From positions 22,721,501 through 22,785,500 of the forward strand of contig JBAIAC010000026.1 of assembly GCA_037349315.1 (NCBI GenBank): DNA of 64,000 nt, in the 5' to 3' direction. The notes beneath the pieces are model-generated. The model was not told the origin of the DNA. It worked only from the letters and a program-made list of their open reading frames with translations, and ran no database searches. The position numbers and the translations under genes were made by a program. Within the stretch, counting starts at the first letter, position 1, and every line of letters starts with the position of its first letter. Shown here piece by piece: positions 1 through 9,461 of this stretch. This DNA is from Chelydra serpentina. Lineage: Eukaryota > Chordata > Testudines > Chelydridae.

Positions 1-383
1 AAATTTGGAAGGGTATAATGACTGGAAACAATCAATTCATTAACTACAGATCATTTCTTTGTTTAATAAATCCGTTTTAAATTTAAAACATATTTGGATA
101 CATGTTTTTCTCATGCATTCAGCACTTTTCAGGTGGTTTTATTTAATGAAAATAAATGCTGTTTTTGCATATTTTAATTGAATTTGAATTTCCATCCCAA
201 TAGTGCTCGACACAAATCACAAATAAAAAAATCAATAAAACGTTTAAAAAGTAAGGGTCTGGATAAATGTAAGTTAAACTATATAATTGCTTAAAGATAT
301 GTGTATAGATATAGTGTATCCTCCTAGTGAGCAATAAGAAGTACCACATTTAGCGTAAAGGCTATATATCTAATTACAAAGCA
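1..383. other. AT-rich sequence, no feature seen
   Basis: This is AT-rich 3' flanking DNA. No exon-like or repeat-like structure was recognised. Confidence 0.6.
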
Positions 384-399
384 ACATGTTTTAAAGGTT

Positions 400-502
400 T
401 CAGTGTAGTAGCCGTGTTAGTCTGTGTCAGCAAAACGAAAATAAGTGGGTTCTAACCCACGAAAGCTTATGCTGAAATAAATTTGTTAGTCTCTAAGGTG
501 CT
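400..502 (+). mobile_element. fold-back retroposon copy 1 (head + inverted body)
   Basis: A perfect 16-bp target-site duplication, ACATGTTTTAAAGGTT, flanks the insert at 384-399 and 503-518. The insert begins with the family head (GTAGCCGTGTTAGTCTG) and an A-rich link, then switches straight to the reverse complement of the body (CCCACGAAAGCTTATGC ... AGTCTCTAAGGTGCTAC). The sense copy of the body is missing, unlike in the other copies. There is no poly(A) tail. Confidence 0.8.
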
Positions 503-602
503 ACATGTTTTAAAGGTTACCATCTAATGAGAATCATTAGATTCTCCTAGAAATTAGATTTCCCTTAGAAAAGTAACTAAAAAGTAGAAATGCAAAACAT
601 GA

Positions 603-695
603 TTAAAATGAATTATTTAAATCTAGGTTTCCTGTGTGTTGATTTAAATCATGATTAAATTTGGTGATTTAAATTGCTTTGATTTAAATCAGTGC
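603..695. repeat. cluster of palindromic GATTTAAATC motifs
   Basis: GATTTAAATC and close variants recur four to five times within about 90 bp. This is AT-rich, low-complexity sequence that looks like part of a dispersed repeat. No function is implied. Confidence 0.5.
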
Positions 696-944
696 ACGCT
701 TGGGTGGTGCACTGACTTCCAGCCTTGACCTGTTTAGTGCAACTTGACCTGGCATGGTTTAGCGGAGACTCTCTCTGGGTTTACCAGGTAAAACTGCTGT
801 CTGGATACCACAAAGGTCTTGCTTTGAGTCTCAGTTTTAGTAAAATGAAAGATGTACACACGGCAAGCCCAATGCACCAGATTAGGGACCTACAAAGTGA
901 TGAATGTCTGCTGTGGCAAACCCAGGACAAGTAGCTACCAAGGG

Positions 945-1345
945 GGAGGTAGTAACTAGTCCCAGGGGGTTAAAAGGCCTCTCCCTGACCACGGAGGGGA
1001 GATAACTACGGGGAAATAAGGTGCAGCTGGGAAAGGGGTTGCTAAAGAGCTGATTAGGTCCAGCTGTCTGTAGCGGCTGGAGCCCTTTTTAAACCCTCCC
1101 CTGTGGGACTAGAGGGTGGTGAGAGTTGGGTGAGAGGCAGGGAAGCTGCCTGTAGAACATGGAAGCCTTCCCGGGAGGAGGGCTGCACTTCCTCCCCAGA
1201 AGGGAAGGAAAATCAAACTGAAAGGACTGACCAGGGGAAGGTGTTGCCAGACCCTGTGCTGCCAGTAAGGGTTTGCCCTGCCCCAGCCTGTCTCTCTAAG
1301 GCTAAGAGGAACTGAGCCTTCTGGGGAGAATATGGTACTTTGCCA
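945..1345 (+). repeat. purine-rich LTR-like fragment
   Basis: This is a moderately GC-rich block with a TATA-like CTTTTTAAACCC near 1085, followed by GA-rich sequence. It resembles part of an LTR but I could not define ends or target duplications. A 70-codon open frame inside it is low in information and not considered coding. Confidence 0.3.
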
Positions 1346-1373
1346 TACTGCTTAAAGCCAGGCCACCCACTAA

Positions 1374-1669
1374 GCCCAGGGCTACACTAGGGGAGGGGGG
1401 TCGATCTACGATACGCAGATTCAGCTACGTGAATAACGTAGCTGAAATCGGCGTATCGTAATCAGCTTACCTGACCATGAAGACGGCGGCGCGTCGATCA
1501 CTGCAGCTCCCCCGTCGACTCCGCTTGCGCCGGTCGATGACGTGGTTTTACGGCGCCGACGGGGAGCGCGATCGGGGATCAATTAGGCGCGTCTTAATGA
1601 GACGCGAAAAATCGATCCCCGATAGATCGATTGCTACCCGCCGATCCGGCGGGTAGTGAAGACAAGCCC
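1374..1669 (+). mobile_element. CpG-rich Harbinger-like MITE, copy 1
   Basis: This is a 296-bp element with inexact terminal inverted repeats (GGGCTACACTAGGGG at the left, GTAGTGAAGACAAGCCC at the right). TAA lies before it and TTA after it. It contains internal hairpins, CGCGTCTTAATGAGACGCG and CTACCCGCCGATCCGGCGGG. It is nearly identical over its length to the copy at 5653-5947. The high CpG content in an AT-rich setting suggests recent arrival. It has no coding capacity. Confidence 0.75.
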
Positions 1670-1672
1670 TTA

Positions 1673-2261
1673 GAGACAAAACTTCACAGATTTTATAGAT
1701 AGATCCTAAACCCAATACAAGAGAACAAATTAGAGGTACGTCTTCTTTGCTGTGTATTGACAGCAGTTAAAAAACCTGCAGGTTTTTGATTCACCAAAAC
1801 TCATCAGCTCTCCTTAGCTTTAGTTTCTTGGTACAGGAAGTCAGATTTATTTTTATACCATGAAATCCATTTACAGCAAAGGAAATGGCAATGAGTGAGG
1901 ACAAATTCTTATGCTCTAGAATTTCCAAGTCCCCTTGATGTGTCGGGTGAAGAACCCAGTTGTCATAATGGAGGCCTCAACTGCAGCTCCATAGTGTAAG
2001 GTTGTGTTGAGTTTTGCACTTACATGTACAATTTAGCTTTACTGATGAACTGTTGTTTATGTTCATTTGGTTAAGGTATTTTTGTAAATCCTTGAAATAT
2101 CTCCAACGTGAATGGACTTGTAATTGAAACTTTGCAGTAACTTGTTAATGCTTTTCTCAGCCTGTGAACAGAGTGGTGAAAGCAAAAGCATAGTATCCTT
2201 CTGTGACTTCACTTTACTCTGTTGAGGTAATTGAGGGTGCAAACTCTCAGAATTTGTTTTA
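1673..2261. other. no feature seen
   Basis: Unremarkable AT-rich intergenic sequence. Confidence 0.5.
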
Positions 2262-2400
2262 ATTAGAAATTCCTTTGTCACATCCATCTTTTCACTGGCT
2301 TTCAAGCTGCTGTAAAGCTAACTTCAAGGTTTCTCTTCTGGTTTATAAAACTTTACATACTCTTGTAACGTTGTACTTAATTTCCCTTCTCCTCCAGTTG
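2262..2400 (+). pseudogene. degenerate L2-like LINE reverse-transcriptase fragment
   Basis: One frame reads SFHWLSSCCKANFKVSLLVY, then KTLHTLVTLYLISLL. This resembles the HWLPVxxRIDFKILLLTYKALHG...YLSDLL block near the C-terminus of L2/Rex-type LINE ORF2. It is short and diverged, with no intact domain, and is an old fossil. Confidence 0.55.
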
Positions 2401-5029
2401 GATTTTCTGGATGCTGGATTGTTGGAAGTGCTAAAAACAACGACAGAGCATTTTTCAACAGTCATCATGGCCCTATAACTACCAGTCTAAAAGCACAAGA
2501 GACTGTAAATCCATTTAAAAACTTCATTTGAAGCCCAATTCTTGACCCCACTTTTTCTACCAGTAGTATGCTCAGTTGTATTTACTGGCGTTTAAGGCAT
2601 CTGGATTTTGTTTTGTATGCAGGTGACTAATACAAGCTGGGCTTTTTTATTAAATAAATAGAAATGAGTCTATTTCTCAGCTCTAAACAACCCCATAACT
2701 TTGAGGTAGTTTATCCATCCCTAAAAAAAATGTTGCTATTGAGGTATAAATGGTGCATAATTCTCTCTGTGGTCATGGCATTTCTTTTTGAGAAGTGAAA
2801 AATTAATATCGAGCGTATATGGATTTATATGTCAAGTAAGGGAAAATTAACATATTGTCAGTAAAGAGAATATTAATAATAATATGGTAGAGGAGGAGGA
2901 ATCTAGCAATGTTTCAGTTAGGATAACAAATACCTTGGGATTGCAGTGTTCCTGAACACCACCGGTTTAATATTTCAACCTCTTTTTGATGCTATTCACT
3001 CTGTTCTATCAAATATCAAGATTCCTGACATGACTTTTTGTATCAAATTGGCTCCATTTCCCTACCTTTCCCCTTCTATTTAAAATACTATGCTGGTACA
3101 AACTGGCTGACTAGGCTGATAGTTTGCTTTTAAATGATAACAAGAACGTTAAATTTGGACTAAGAGGCCATTTTCTACCATCTTTAGGAATGCTAAGACA
3201 ATGACATATTCTAAAAATACCTAAGACAGAAAGAGACCGAAGTCTGAGTAATAGAAGTTTTGATGTCATTTCCTTCACTTATTTAAAAAGATATGAAGTC
3301 CATCTTAAATCATTAGATCTTTTTCTTTGGTGGAGCATGAAATTATCTTGCTGGTTGGACATGTTGATTTTGACAGTCAGATATTTTATAAATTAGAAAC
3401 TAACTTTAATGTAAATTTTCTAAAATATAATTTTGTTGAGATTATAAATGAAGCTGTTTGTGATCACTAAACAGAACATGCTGAAACAGCTTTCAGGTGA
3501 GGTGATTTATGGATTAAAGATGGGCCCAAACTAAAACCCTGAATCCAAAACATCTCTAAATTCAGCCTCATTTTAAGCCCAGAGGTTTCTTATTTTTAAA
3601 ATATGAAAATGTAGCGGAATCAGGAAAGATTTCAGCCAAAAACAATTAACAACTGTGAGGCAATTGGTCCTTTTATTCTGATTTTCATTTCCTTAAACAA
3701 ACAAACAATCTAAGTGAAACCATGACAGCAGTTGCAGTATATTCTTATTATTTGTGCCTTTCTTATAACAGCACAGGCTTGTTGCTGAAGAATTCTCCAA
3801 AGCCTAAACTCCAGCCAAGTTTCATATCTTCATTGTTGTGGGAAATAAACTATTGTTGATGCTAAACTCTATATAATTTGCTATCTTGTGATAGCAAGAT
3901 TCCTTGGCAGGGAAAGGAATCTTTTCTGAAACTGTCACTGAGCATGAATTTTAATCTGAAGAACATCAGAATCTTGGTCATGAAAGCCTTGACAAGCAAA
4001 GGTAAATCATGTATAAAGGTAAATCATGATAAACCAACATAAATTTGTTTTCTTCAACACAGTGATGGGTGTCCATCCTCTGTCAAAAATGTGGCTTCAT
4101 GTATGTAACTTTCATTTGCAAAGCTACATATTCATAAGATTATTTAAATGTGGAATCTCTCTAGTATTTATATATGTATATACACAACACACACTTTCTC
4201 TCTAACTACATATATATTTTAATAATCTCTTGATTAACCACTTCATACAAAGAGAGGAGGGTATATTGTGCTTCTTTTTAAAATATCTACTGTCTGAAAG
4301 ATCTGGATATATACCATCTGGATGTATATATTTAAAATAAAAACACATTCTAAATGCTAAATTCTGTTGGAAGATGCTTTCCTTGAACTTGCCTCATAGT
4401 CTGAGTCTCAGGTTCAGTGTATTTGTAGAGAGTAGTCCTATGGTACTTGACAAACTAAGAGACCAATTGAATCCTTAATTGTTGTACCAAGGCCTTTAAA
4501 ATACAGTAAATCATGATACTTGCAAATTAAAATTGATATGGCTATTTTAAAAGTAGTAAATATGATAATCTATATTTCTAAAAGTTACAACAACGTAGTA
4601 GCTATTGGAATATTGCTTAGAGCTATTGTGTGATTTTGCATTTTTCAAAAGATTCTTTGGTATGAAAACGGTCACATTTTTACATTTGCAACCACCATAA
4701 ATTTACCAAATAAGCCACTACTAGAACTCTAAACATATCAATTTTACAGCTACAAACATGCCAAGGCACCTTCTAATGAGCATCTGGTGGTAAAAAAATT
4801 AAGGACAGTTTCTTCATTGAACATGGATGAAATGTGGAGTTTGTCTTCAAAGCAAGGTGAATTTTTGTGTGAGCACATTAGAAAACAGAAATATACCAGA
4901 ATTTGTTCTTTTTTCCCATTGCAATGTATACTAGAAACACAGTAGAGGTCTTTTTCTTTCCATTTTGACAGTAGAACTGTACTAAGTTTAGCATAAATGT
5001 CTGGTTATTGTAATGTTGTTTGCCATGTT
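2401..5029. other. AT-rich stretch without recognised features
   Basis: About 2.6 kb of AT-rich DNA with short TA/CA runs near 4160-4200. I see no exon, clear transposon or RNA gene. Confidence 0.5.
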
Positions 5030-5140
5030 GTTGTAGCCGTGTTGGTCCCAGGATATTAGAGAGACAAGGTAGGTGAGGTAATATCTTTTATTGGACCAAC
5101 TTCTGTTGGTGACAGAGAAAAGCTTTTGAACTACACTGAA
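5030..5140 (+). repeat. dispersed repeat sharing the GTAGCCGTGTT head
   Basis: It begins TTGTAGCCGTGTTGGTCCCA, so its first bases match the head of the fold-back family, but the body is different. It contains an inverted pair, GTTGGTCC and GGACCAAC, about 45 bp apart. No target duplication was identified. Confidence 0.55.
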
Positions 5141-5228
5141 CTCTTAATACCTTGAATAGTCTCTTAGAATATGTGTGAACTACTTATGGTAAACACTCTG
5201 TTCCACCCTGTATTTAGTTGTGATATTC

Positions 5229-5510
5229 AGGCTATGTCTACGCTGCACTTAAGTCGTTCAAACTTTTTCGGTCGGGTGTGGAAAAAAAATCCCCCTGAAC
5301 AACACAAGTTTTAATGACGAAAAGTGCCGGTGTGGACAATGCACCATTGGCAGGAGATGCTCACCGTCCCTTGTTGGGGGATGGTTTTATTTTGTCATCT
5401 GAAGAGCTCTCTCCTGGCGACAGAGAGGCGCTACACTGCTTATCTTACAACAGTGCAGCTGCAGTGGCACATGCATGTCATTGTGAGGAGTGCAGTGTAG
5501 ACATAGACTG
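5229..5510 (+). mobile_element. MITE with GGCTATGTCTACGCTGCACT ends
   Basis: The left end reads GGCTATGTCTACGCTGCACT and the right end, reversed, AGTCTATGTCTACACTGCAC. These are terminal inverted repeats of about 20 bp around a 280-bp non-coding core. An open frame of 65 codons inside the core matches nothing and is incidental. Confidence 0.7.
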
Positions 5511-5652
5511 AGTACCTTTTCCATTGCCTTTCTGTGCTGTTTATCCTTTTACTAAGGTCTTGCTTACATGAGAGTTTTACAAGTTCTATCACTCTGAACT
5601 CCCGTGTGGCTACTATATGAGTGACTTTGGTTTAGCTTAAATCCTTTTCTAA

Positions 5653-5947
5653 GCCCAGGGCTACACTAGGGGAGGGGGGTCGATCTACGATACGCAGCTT
5701 CAGCTACATGAATAACGTAGCTGAAGTCGGCGTATCGTAATCGACTTACCTGACCATGAGGACGGCGGCGAGTCAATTGCTGCCGCTCCCCCGTCGACTC
5801 CGCTTCCACTGCTCGATAACGTGGATTTCCGGAGCCGACGGGGAGCGCGATCGGGGATCGATTAATCGCGTCTTAATGAGACGCGAAAAATCGATCCCCG
5901 ATAGATCGATTGCTACCCGCCGATCCGGCGGGTAGTGAAGACAAGCC
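5653..5947 (+). mobile_element. CpG-rich Harbinger-like MITE, copy 2
   Basis: This has the same orientation, ends and internal hairpins as the copy at 1374-1669, and nearly the same sequence. TAA lies directly to its left. The high similarity and retained CpG sites indicate a young family. Confidence 0.75.
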
Positions 5948-5999
5948 AACAAACTAAATCAAACCACTCCCCTCCCCCCCCTCCAGCTTTTAATATAAG

Positions 6000-6757
6000 T
6001 AGGCTCTACCAATTTCATGGCCATGAAAAACACGTAATGGACCGTGAAATCCGGTCTTTTGTGTACTTTTACCCTATACTATACAGATTTCATGGGGGAG
6101 GCCAGCGTTTCTTAAATTGGGGGTCCTGATCCAAAAGGGAGTTGCAGGGGGGTCGCAAGGTTATTTTAGTGGGGTCACGGTATTGTCACCCTTACTTCTG
6201 CGCTTCCTTCAGAAGTGGGCGGCCACAGACTGACAGCTGTTGGCCAGGTGCCCAGCTGTGAACGCAGCATCTTGCCAGCAGCAGCACAGAAGTAACCGTG
6301 GCAATACCAGACCAAGTCACCCTAACTTTTGCGCTGCTGCCTTCAGAGCTGGGTGGCCAGAGAGTGCCAGCTGCTGACCGAGGGCCCAGCTCTGCAGGCA
6401 GCAGCAGAGAAGTAAGGGTGGCAATACCATACCATGTCATCCTTACTTCTGCGCTGCTGCTGGCGGCGGCTCTGCCTTCAGAGCTGGGCTCCCGGCCAGC
6501 AGCCGCCGCTCTCCAGCTGCCCAGCTCTGAAGGCAGCACTGCCGCCAGCAGCAGCGCAGAAGTAAGGGGAGCAATACCGCAATGCCCCCGACAATAACCT
6601 TGTGACCCCCCCACAACTCCTTTTTGGGTCAGGACGCCATCAGTTACAACACTGTGAAATTTCAGGTCTAAACAGCTGAAATCATGAAATTTATGATTTT
6701 TGAAATCATATGACTCTGAAATTGACCAAAATGGACCGTGAATTTGGTAGGGCCCTA
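6000..6757. mobile_element. fold-back DNA element with internal tandem hairpins
   Basis: The ends are inverted: TAGGCTCTACCAATTT at the left, and at the right a reversed TAGGGCCCTACCAAATTT. Inside are a second inverted pair (CCAAAAGGGAGTTG and CAACTCCTTTTTGG) and three GC-rich units. The units start near 6187, 6318 and 6438 with CACCCTTACTTCTGCGCT and close with its inverted form AAGTAAGGGTGGCAATAC. Because the units are inverted repeats, open frames occur on both strands (6192-6614 and 6298-6597); neither is a gene. Confidence 0.65.
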
Positions 6758-7370
6758 ACTATGAGTGTCCATAGGGTGGAGAGGAGGTCTTGTATAATTG
6801 TCGCTTTTAAATTCACACCTTAGGTTATACTGAAACTTTCCCATGTAGAGGAGGCCTTAGATAGATAGCCTGTCCTAGAAGCACCAATGATTAGCCAATA
6901 CTTGCTCTATTGGCATTTGTTTGTTAAAGTAGCACATCAAATGTATTAGACGTAAAGATTGTGGTACTTGAGGCTGGTGTTTTTGTTTTACACAAATATT
7001 GCTTGCAATTCCTGTTTGAAGAAAAAGTATATGCTATAAGAAGTGACTAACCAAGTTTAAAATCAGTTTAAATAATTTTTTTAAAATTTGAAAGCTTGTC
7101 TCTTTCACCAAACGAAGTTGGTCAGATAAACGATATTGCCTCACTCACCTTTTTTTCTGGTTATTGTAATAACAGAGCTGTTCAGATTTCATAATACAAA
7201 CCCCAACTCCTTGTTTGCATAACTGCTTGAAGACTGAAGTTACTTTAGATCATATCACAGTTTCCATGGTTTCTTTACATAATTGAATTTCTTTACAAAA
7301 ATGATCAAATACAGTGTAGAAGTTATACATTCAGCTCTAATGTATGTAAATACCCTGGATAAGCTCTTAG
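6758..7370. other. no feature seen
   Basis: AT-rich flanking DNA without recognised structure. Confidence 0.5.
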
Positions 7371-7582
7371 GATATGTCTACACAGCAAAGAAAAACCCTG
7401 TGGCTGGCCCATGCCAGCTGACTTGGGCTCTGGGACCTTCCCACATGTACGGTGTCAGAGTCCAGGCTCCAGCCTGAGCCTGGAAGTCTACGCAGCAATG
7501 AAACAGCCCCACAAGCCAGAGCCCGAGCCAAGCCCCACGAACCGCGGCAGTGGGTTTTTCTTTTCTGTGTAGACATACCCTT
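7371..7582 (+). mobile_element. MITE with GGATATGTCTACACAGCA ends
   Basis: The left end GGATATGTCTACACAGCAAA is mirrored at the right end, which reads TTTCTGTGTAGACATACCC. The inverted repeats extend to AGAAAAACCC / GGGTTTTTCT. The 212-bp core is non-coding. Overlapping open frames on both strands come from the inverted structure. Confidence 0.7.
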
Positions 7583-8015
7583 ACTGTTCACTCTAACAAT
7601 GGTCACAAGTTTAATACCCAAGCTTGCAAATACATAGACTTGGGTGTAACTTTGCTCTCAGGGGTAAAGTTATTCACGTGCAGTGTTCGCACAATTGAGT
7701 TTTCTAGATCGTAATTTGAAAACTCCATGGGTCATGTGGGGTCTGATCCTGTGCCAGTGAAATCAATTGGAGTTGTGTCACTAACTCCAGTAGGAGCATG
7801 AGTAGGACCATAGGCTTCCCCTAGTCCATTGACTTTCCCCATTTTATTTTCACTCTTGGAGGAGGCCCCAATCTTGAAATTTCCAGATTAATCTGCTTTA
7901 CAGTACAACCCTAAGGCTGCTGGAATTGGTGATGAAGAACTTAGCTTACTGTACCTGCACTAAACTTCCTTGCTGACTGAAATACACTGTCAGAAATAAA
8001 TAACCAGCTCCTTAT

Positions 8016-8021
8016 TTTATT
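8016..8021 (-). terminator. possible polyadenylation signal of SLC7A10
   Basis: AATAAA on the minus strand, 184 nt after the stop codon, in a T-rich (plus strand) stretch. It would give a short 3' UTR. Other AATAAA matches lie farther downstream, so this choice is uncertain. Confidence 0.3.
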
Positions 8022-8188
8022 TTTTTAGGAAAAGCTAAGAGCTAAGGACTGTTGTAAAGGTGTAGCTCCTTTCATGGGCTTCTGTATCCAATTTCTAAAA
8101 ATGTATATTTTTTTTTTCCAAGAAAAACTTTTTGCAAAAATCAACATGTAAACAAAAAGCTACTTCTGTCTCATCGATTGCTTCATTA

Positions 8189-8232
8189 TTTCTTCAAGGA
8201 CTTTTCACTGTTTCTTCAAGGACTTTTCACTT
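8189..8232 (-). repeat. SLC7A10: 22-bp tandem duplication across the SLC7A10 stop codon
   Basis: Two units with a period of 22 bp (8189-8210 and 8211-8232) are identical at 21 of 22 positions. 22 is not a multiple of 3, so the duplication moves the frame and puts the present TGA (8205-8207) inside the left unit. With one unit only, the frame would close at TAA directly after KSLKK. The duplication therefore costs at most one extra residue and the protein stays intact. Confidence 0.85.
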
Positions 8233-8332
8233 GGTAGCTGAGAATGAGTGAAAGGCAGATCATCCTCTTCTGGAGCTCCCTCCTGAGGGTGGACGACGAA
8301 ACACAACTTCTGTCCCCAGTATGTCATGGATT
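8205..8332 (-). CDS. SLC7A10: SLC7A10 exon 11 (C-terminal tail and stop)
   Basis: The exon has 128 nt and covers residues about 481-522 plus TGA. The acceptor is GTTTTTCATAG. It reads [20 protein letters not shown], then [20 protein letters not shown] and KQ before the stop. ESMT-WGQ-LCFVV-PQ-(D/G)APEE is the asc-1 C-terminal signature (human ESMTHWGQELCFVVYPQDAPEE). The tail is cytosolic and acidic, then basic. A 22-bp tandem duplication covers the last codons and the stop (see 8189-8232). The exon is too short to stand out as an open frame and was placed by phase, splice site and homology. Confidence 0.94.
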
Positions 8333-9421
8333 CTATGAAAAACACAAACTCACTTTGTTAATGTGATGATTATTTGAGTCCTCTCAAACAATTTCCTACG
8401 TGAGCATATATACATTCAAAGCTCTACTGTTTATACAAGTCGAAGTACGGTGAGGCTTACCCCATCATACCATATTATTGGTCTTTTCCAGTTAAAATGA
8501 TGAATTAATTTTTTTCCTAAAGCTTTGAGTCTTGAGAGTCAAAGGACCCTAAGGGAGTTAGGCACACAATTCCCACTGACTTTCATAGGGTGGAAAGTTC
8601 CTAATCTTTCTAGACTCCTTTGGACATCCTAGCCTTAAAGCAAATTGTTTTTTAAAGACCTTGTTCTAGCTAAGATGTACGACTGGTGTGTAATTTATTT
8701 TCATGGGAGTGGTAGATCCTGGCTTTCCTGTCTTATGCATGTGGGAATTCTGGCCGTACATTGGGATGTATATCAGTAATGTGCTGGGGCAATGAACACT
8801 TTCAAAATCGGCACAAAAGTAGGGTGGGAGTGGGATAGAGCTAAAGTCTGATTTGCCAAAGCACTTAAAGGTTGGTTTATTATTTATTTAGCACTTGAGC
8901 TCAATGAGACTTACTTGCATGCTTAAAGGTACACTCCTGAGTAAGTGCTTTGCTGAACAGGCCAAATAAGCAAGCTGGATGAATGGATGAATGTGCAATA
9001 TCAACAAGGGGCAGAAAACATGCAAAGGGAGAACTACAGTAACCTAAGTGAACACGTTGCAGCATCATAAAAATAAAACTTGAAATTTCCTGCCTCTTCC
9101 CACAGCTGACTAATCATAGTCAAGCTGAATGGAGTATGTCAGACCGGCTCAGCTTACATCTCTGGGACCTGGCAGTAAACCCAGGCTATCCTTATCTGGA
9201 TGCCATTATGAAATAATCATTTCAATAAGGTTCCTTTCTGAATACTTCCCCTATGTACAAGCCACTGAAACCTTTGCTACATTCTAGAAAGTGGTGTATT
9301 AATGAGAGCACTTTTGCACGTGGAATGTCAGCTTCTTTGAAGAAAAGAACGGGTAAGCTAGTAATGCCCTTCTGTATTTTACTGACAGTCACATGCTAGC
9401 TACACCTCTTCACCAATCAGT

Positions 9422-9461
<40 letters not shown>

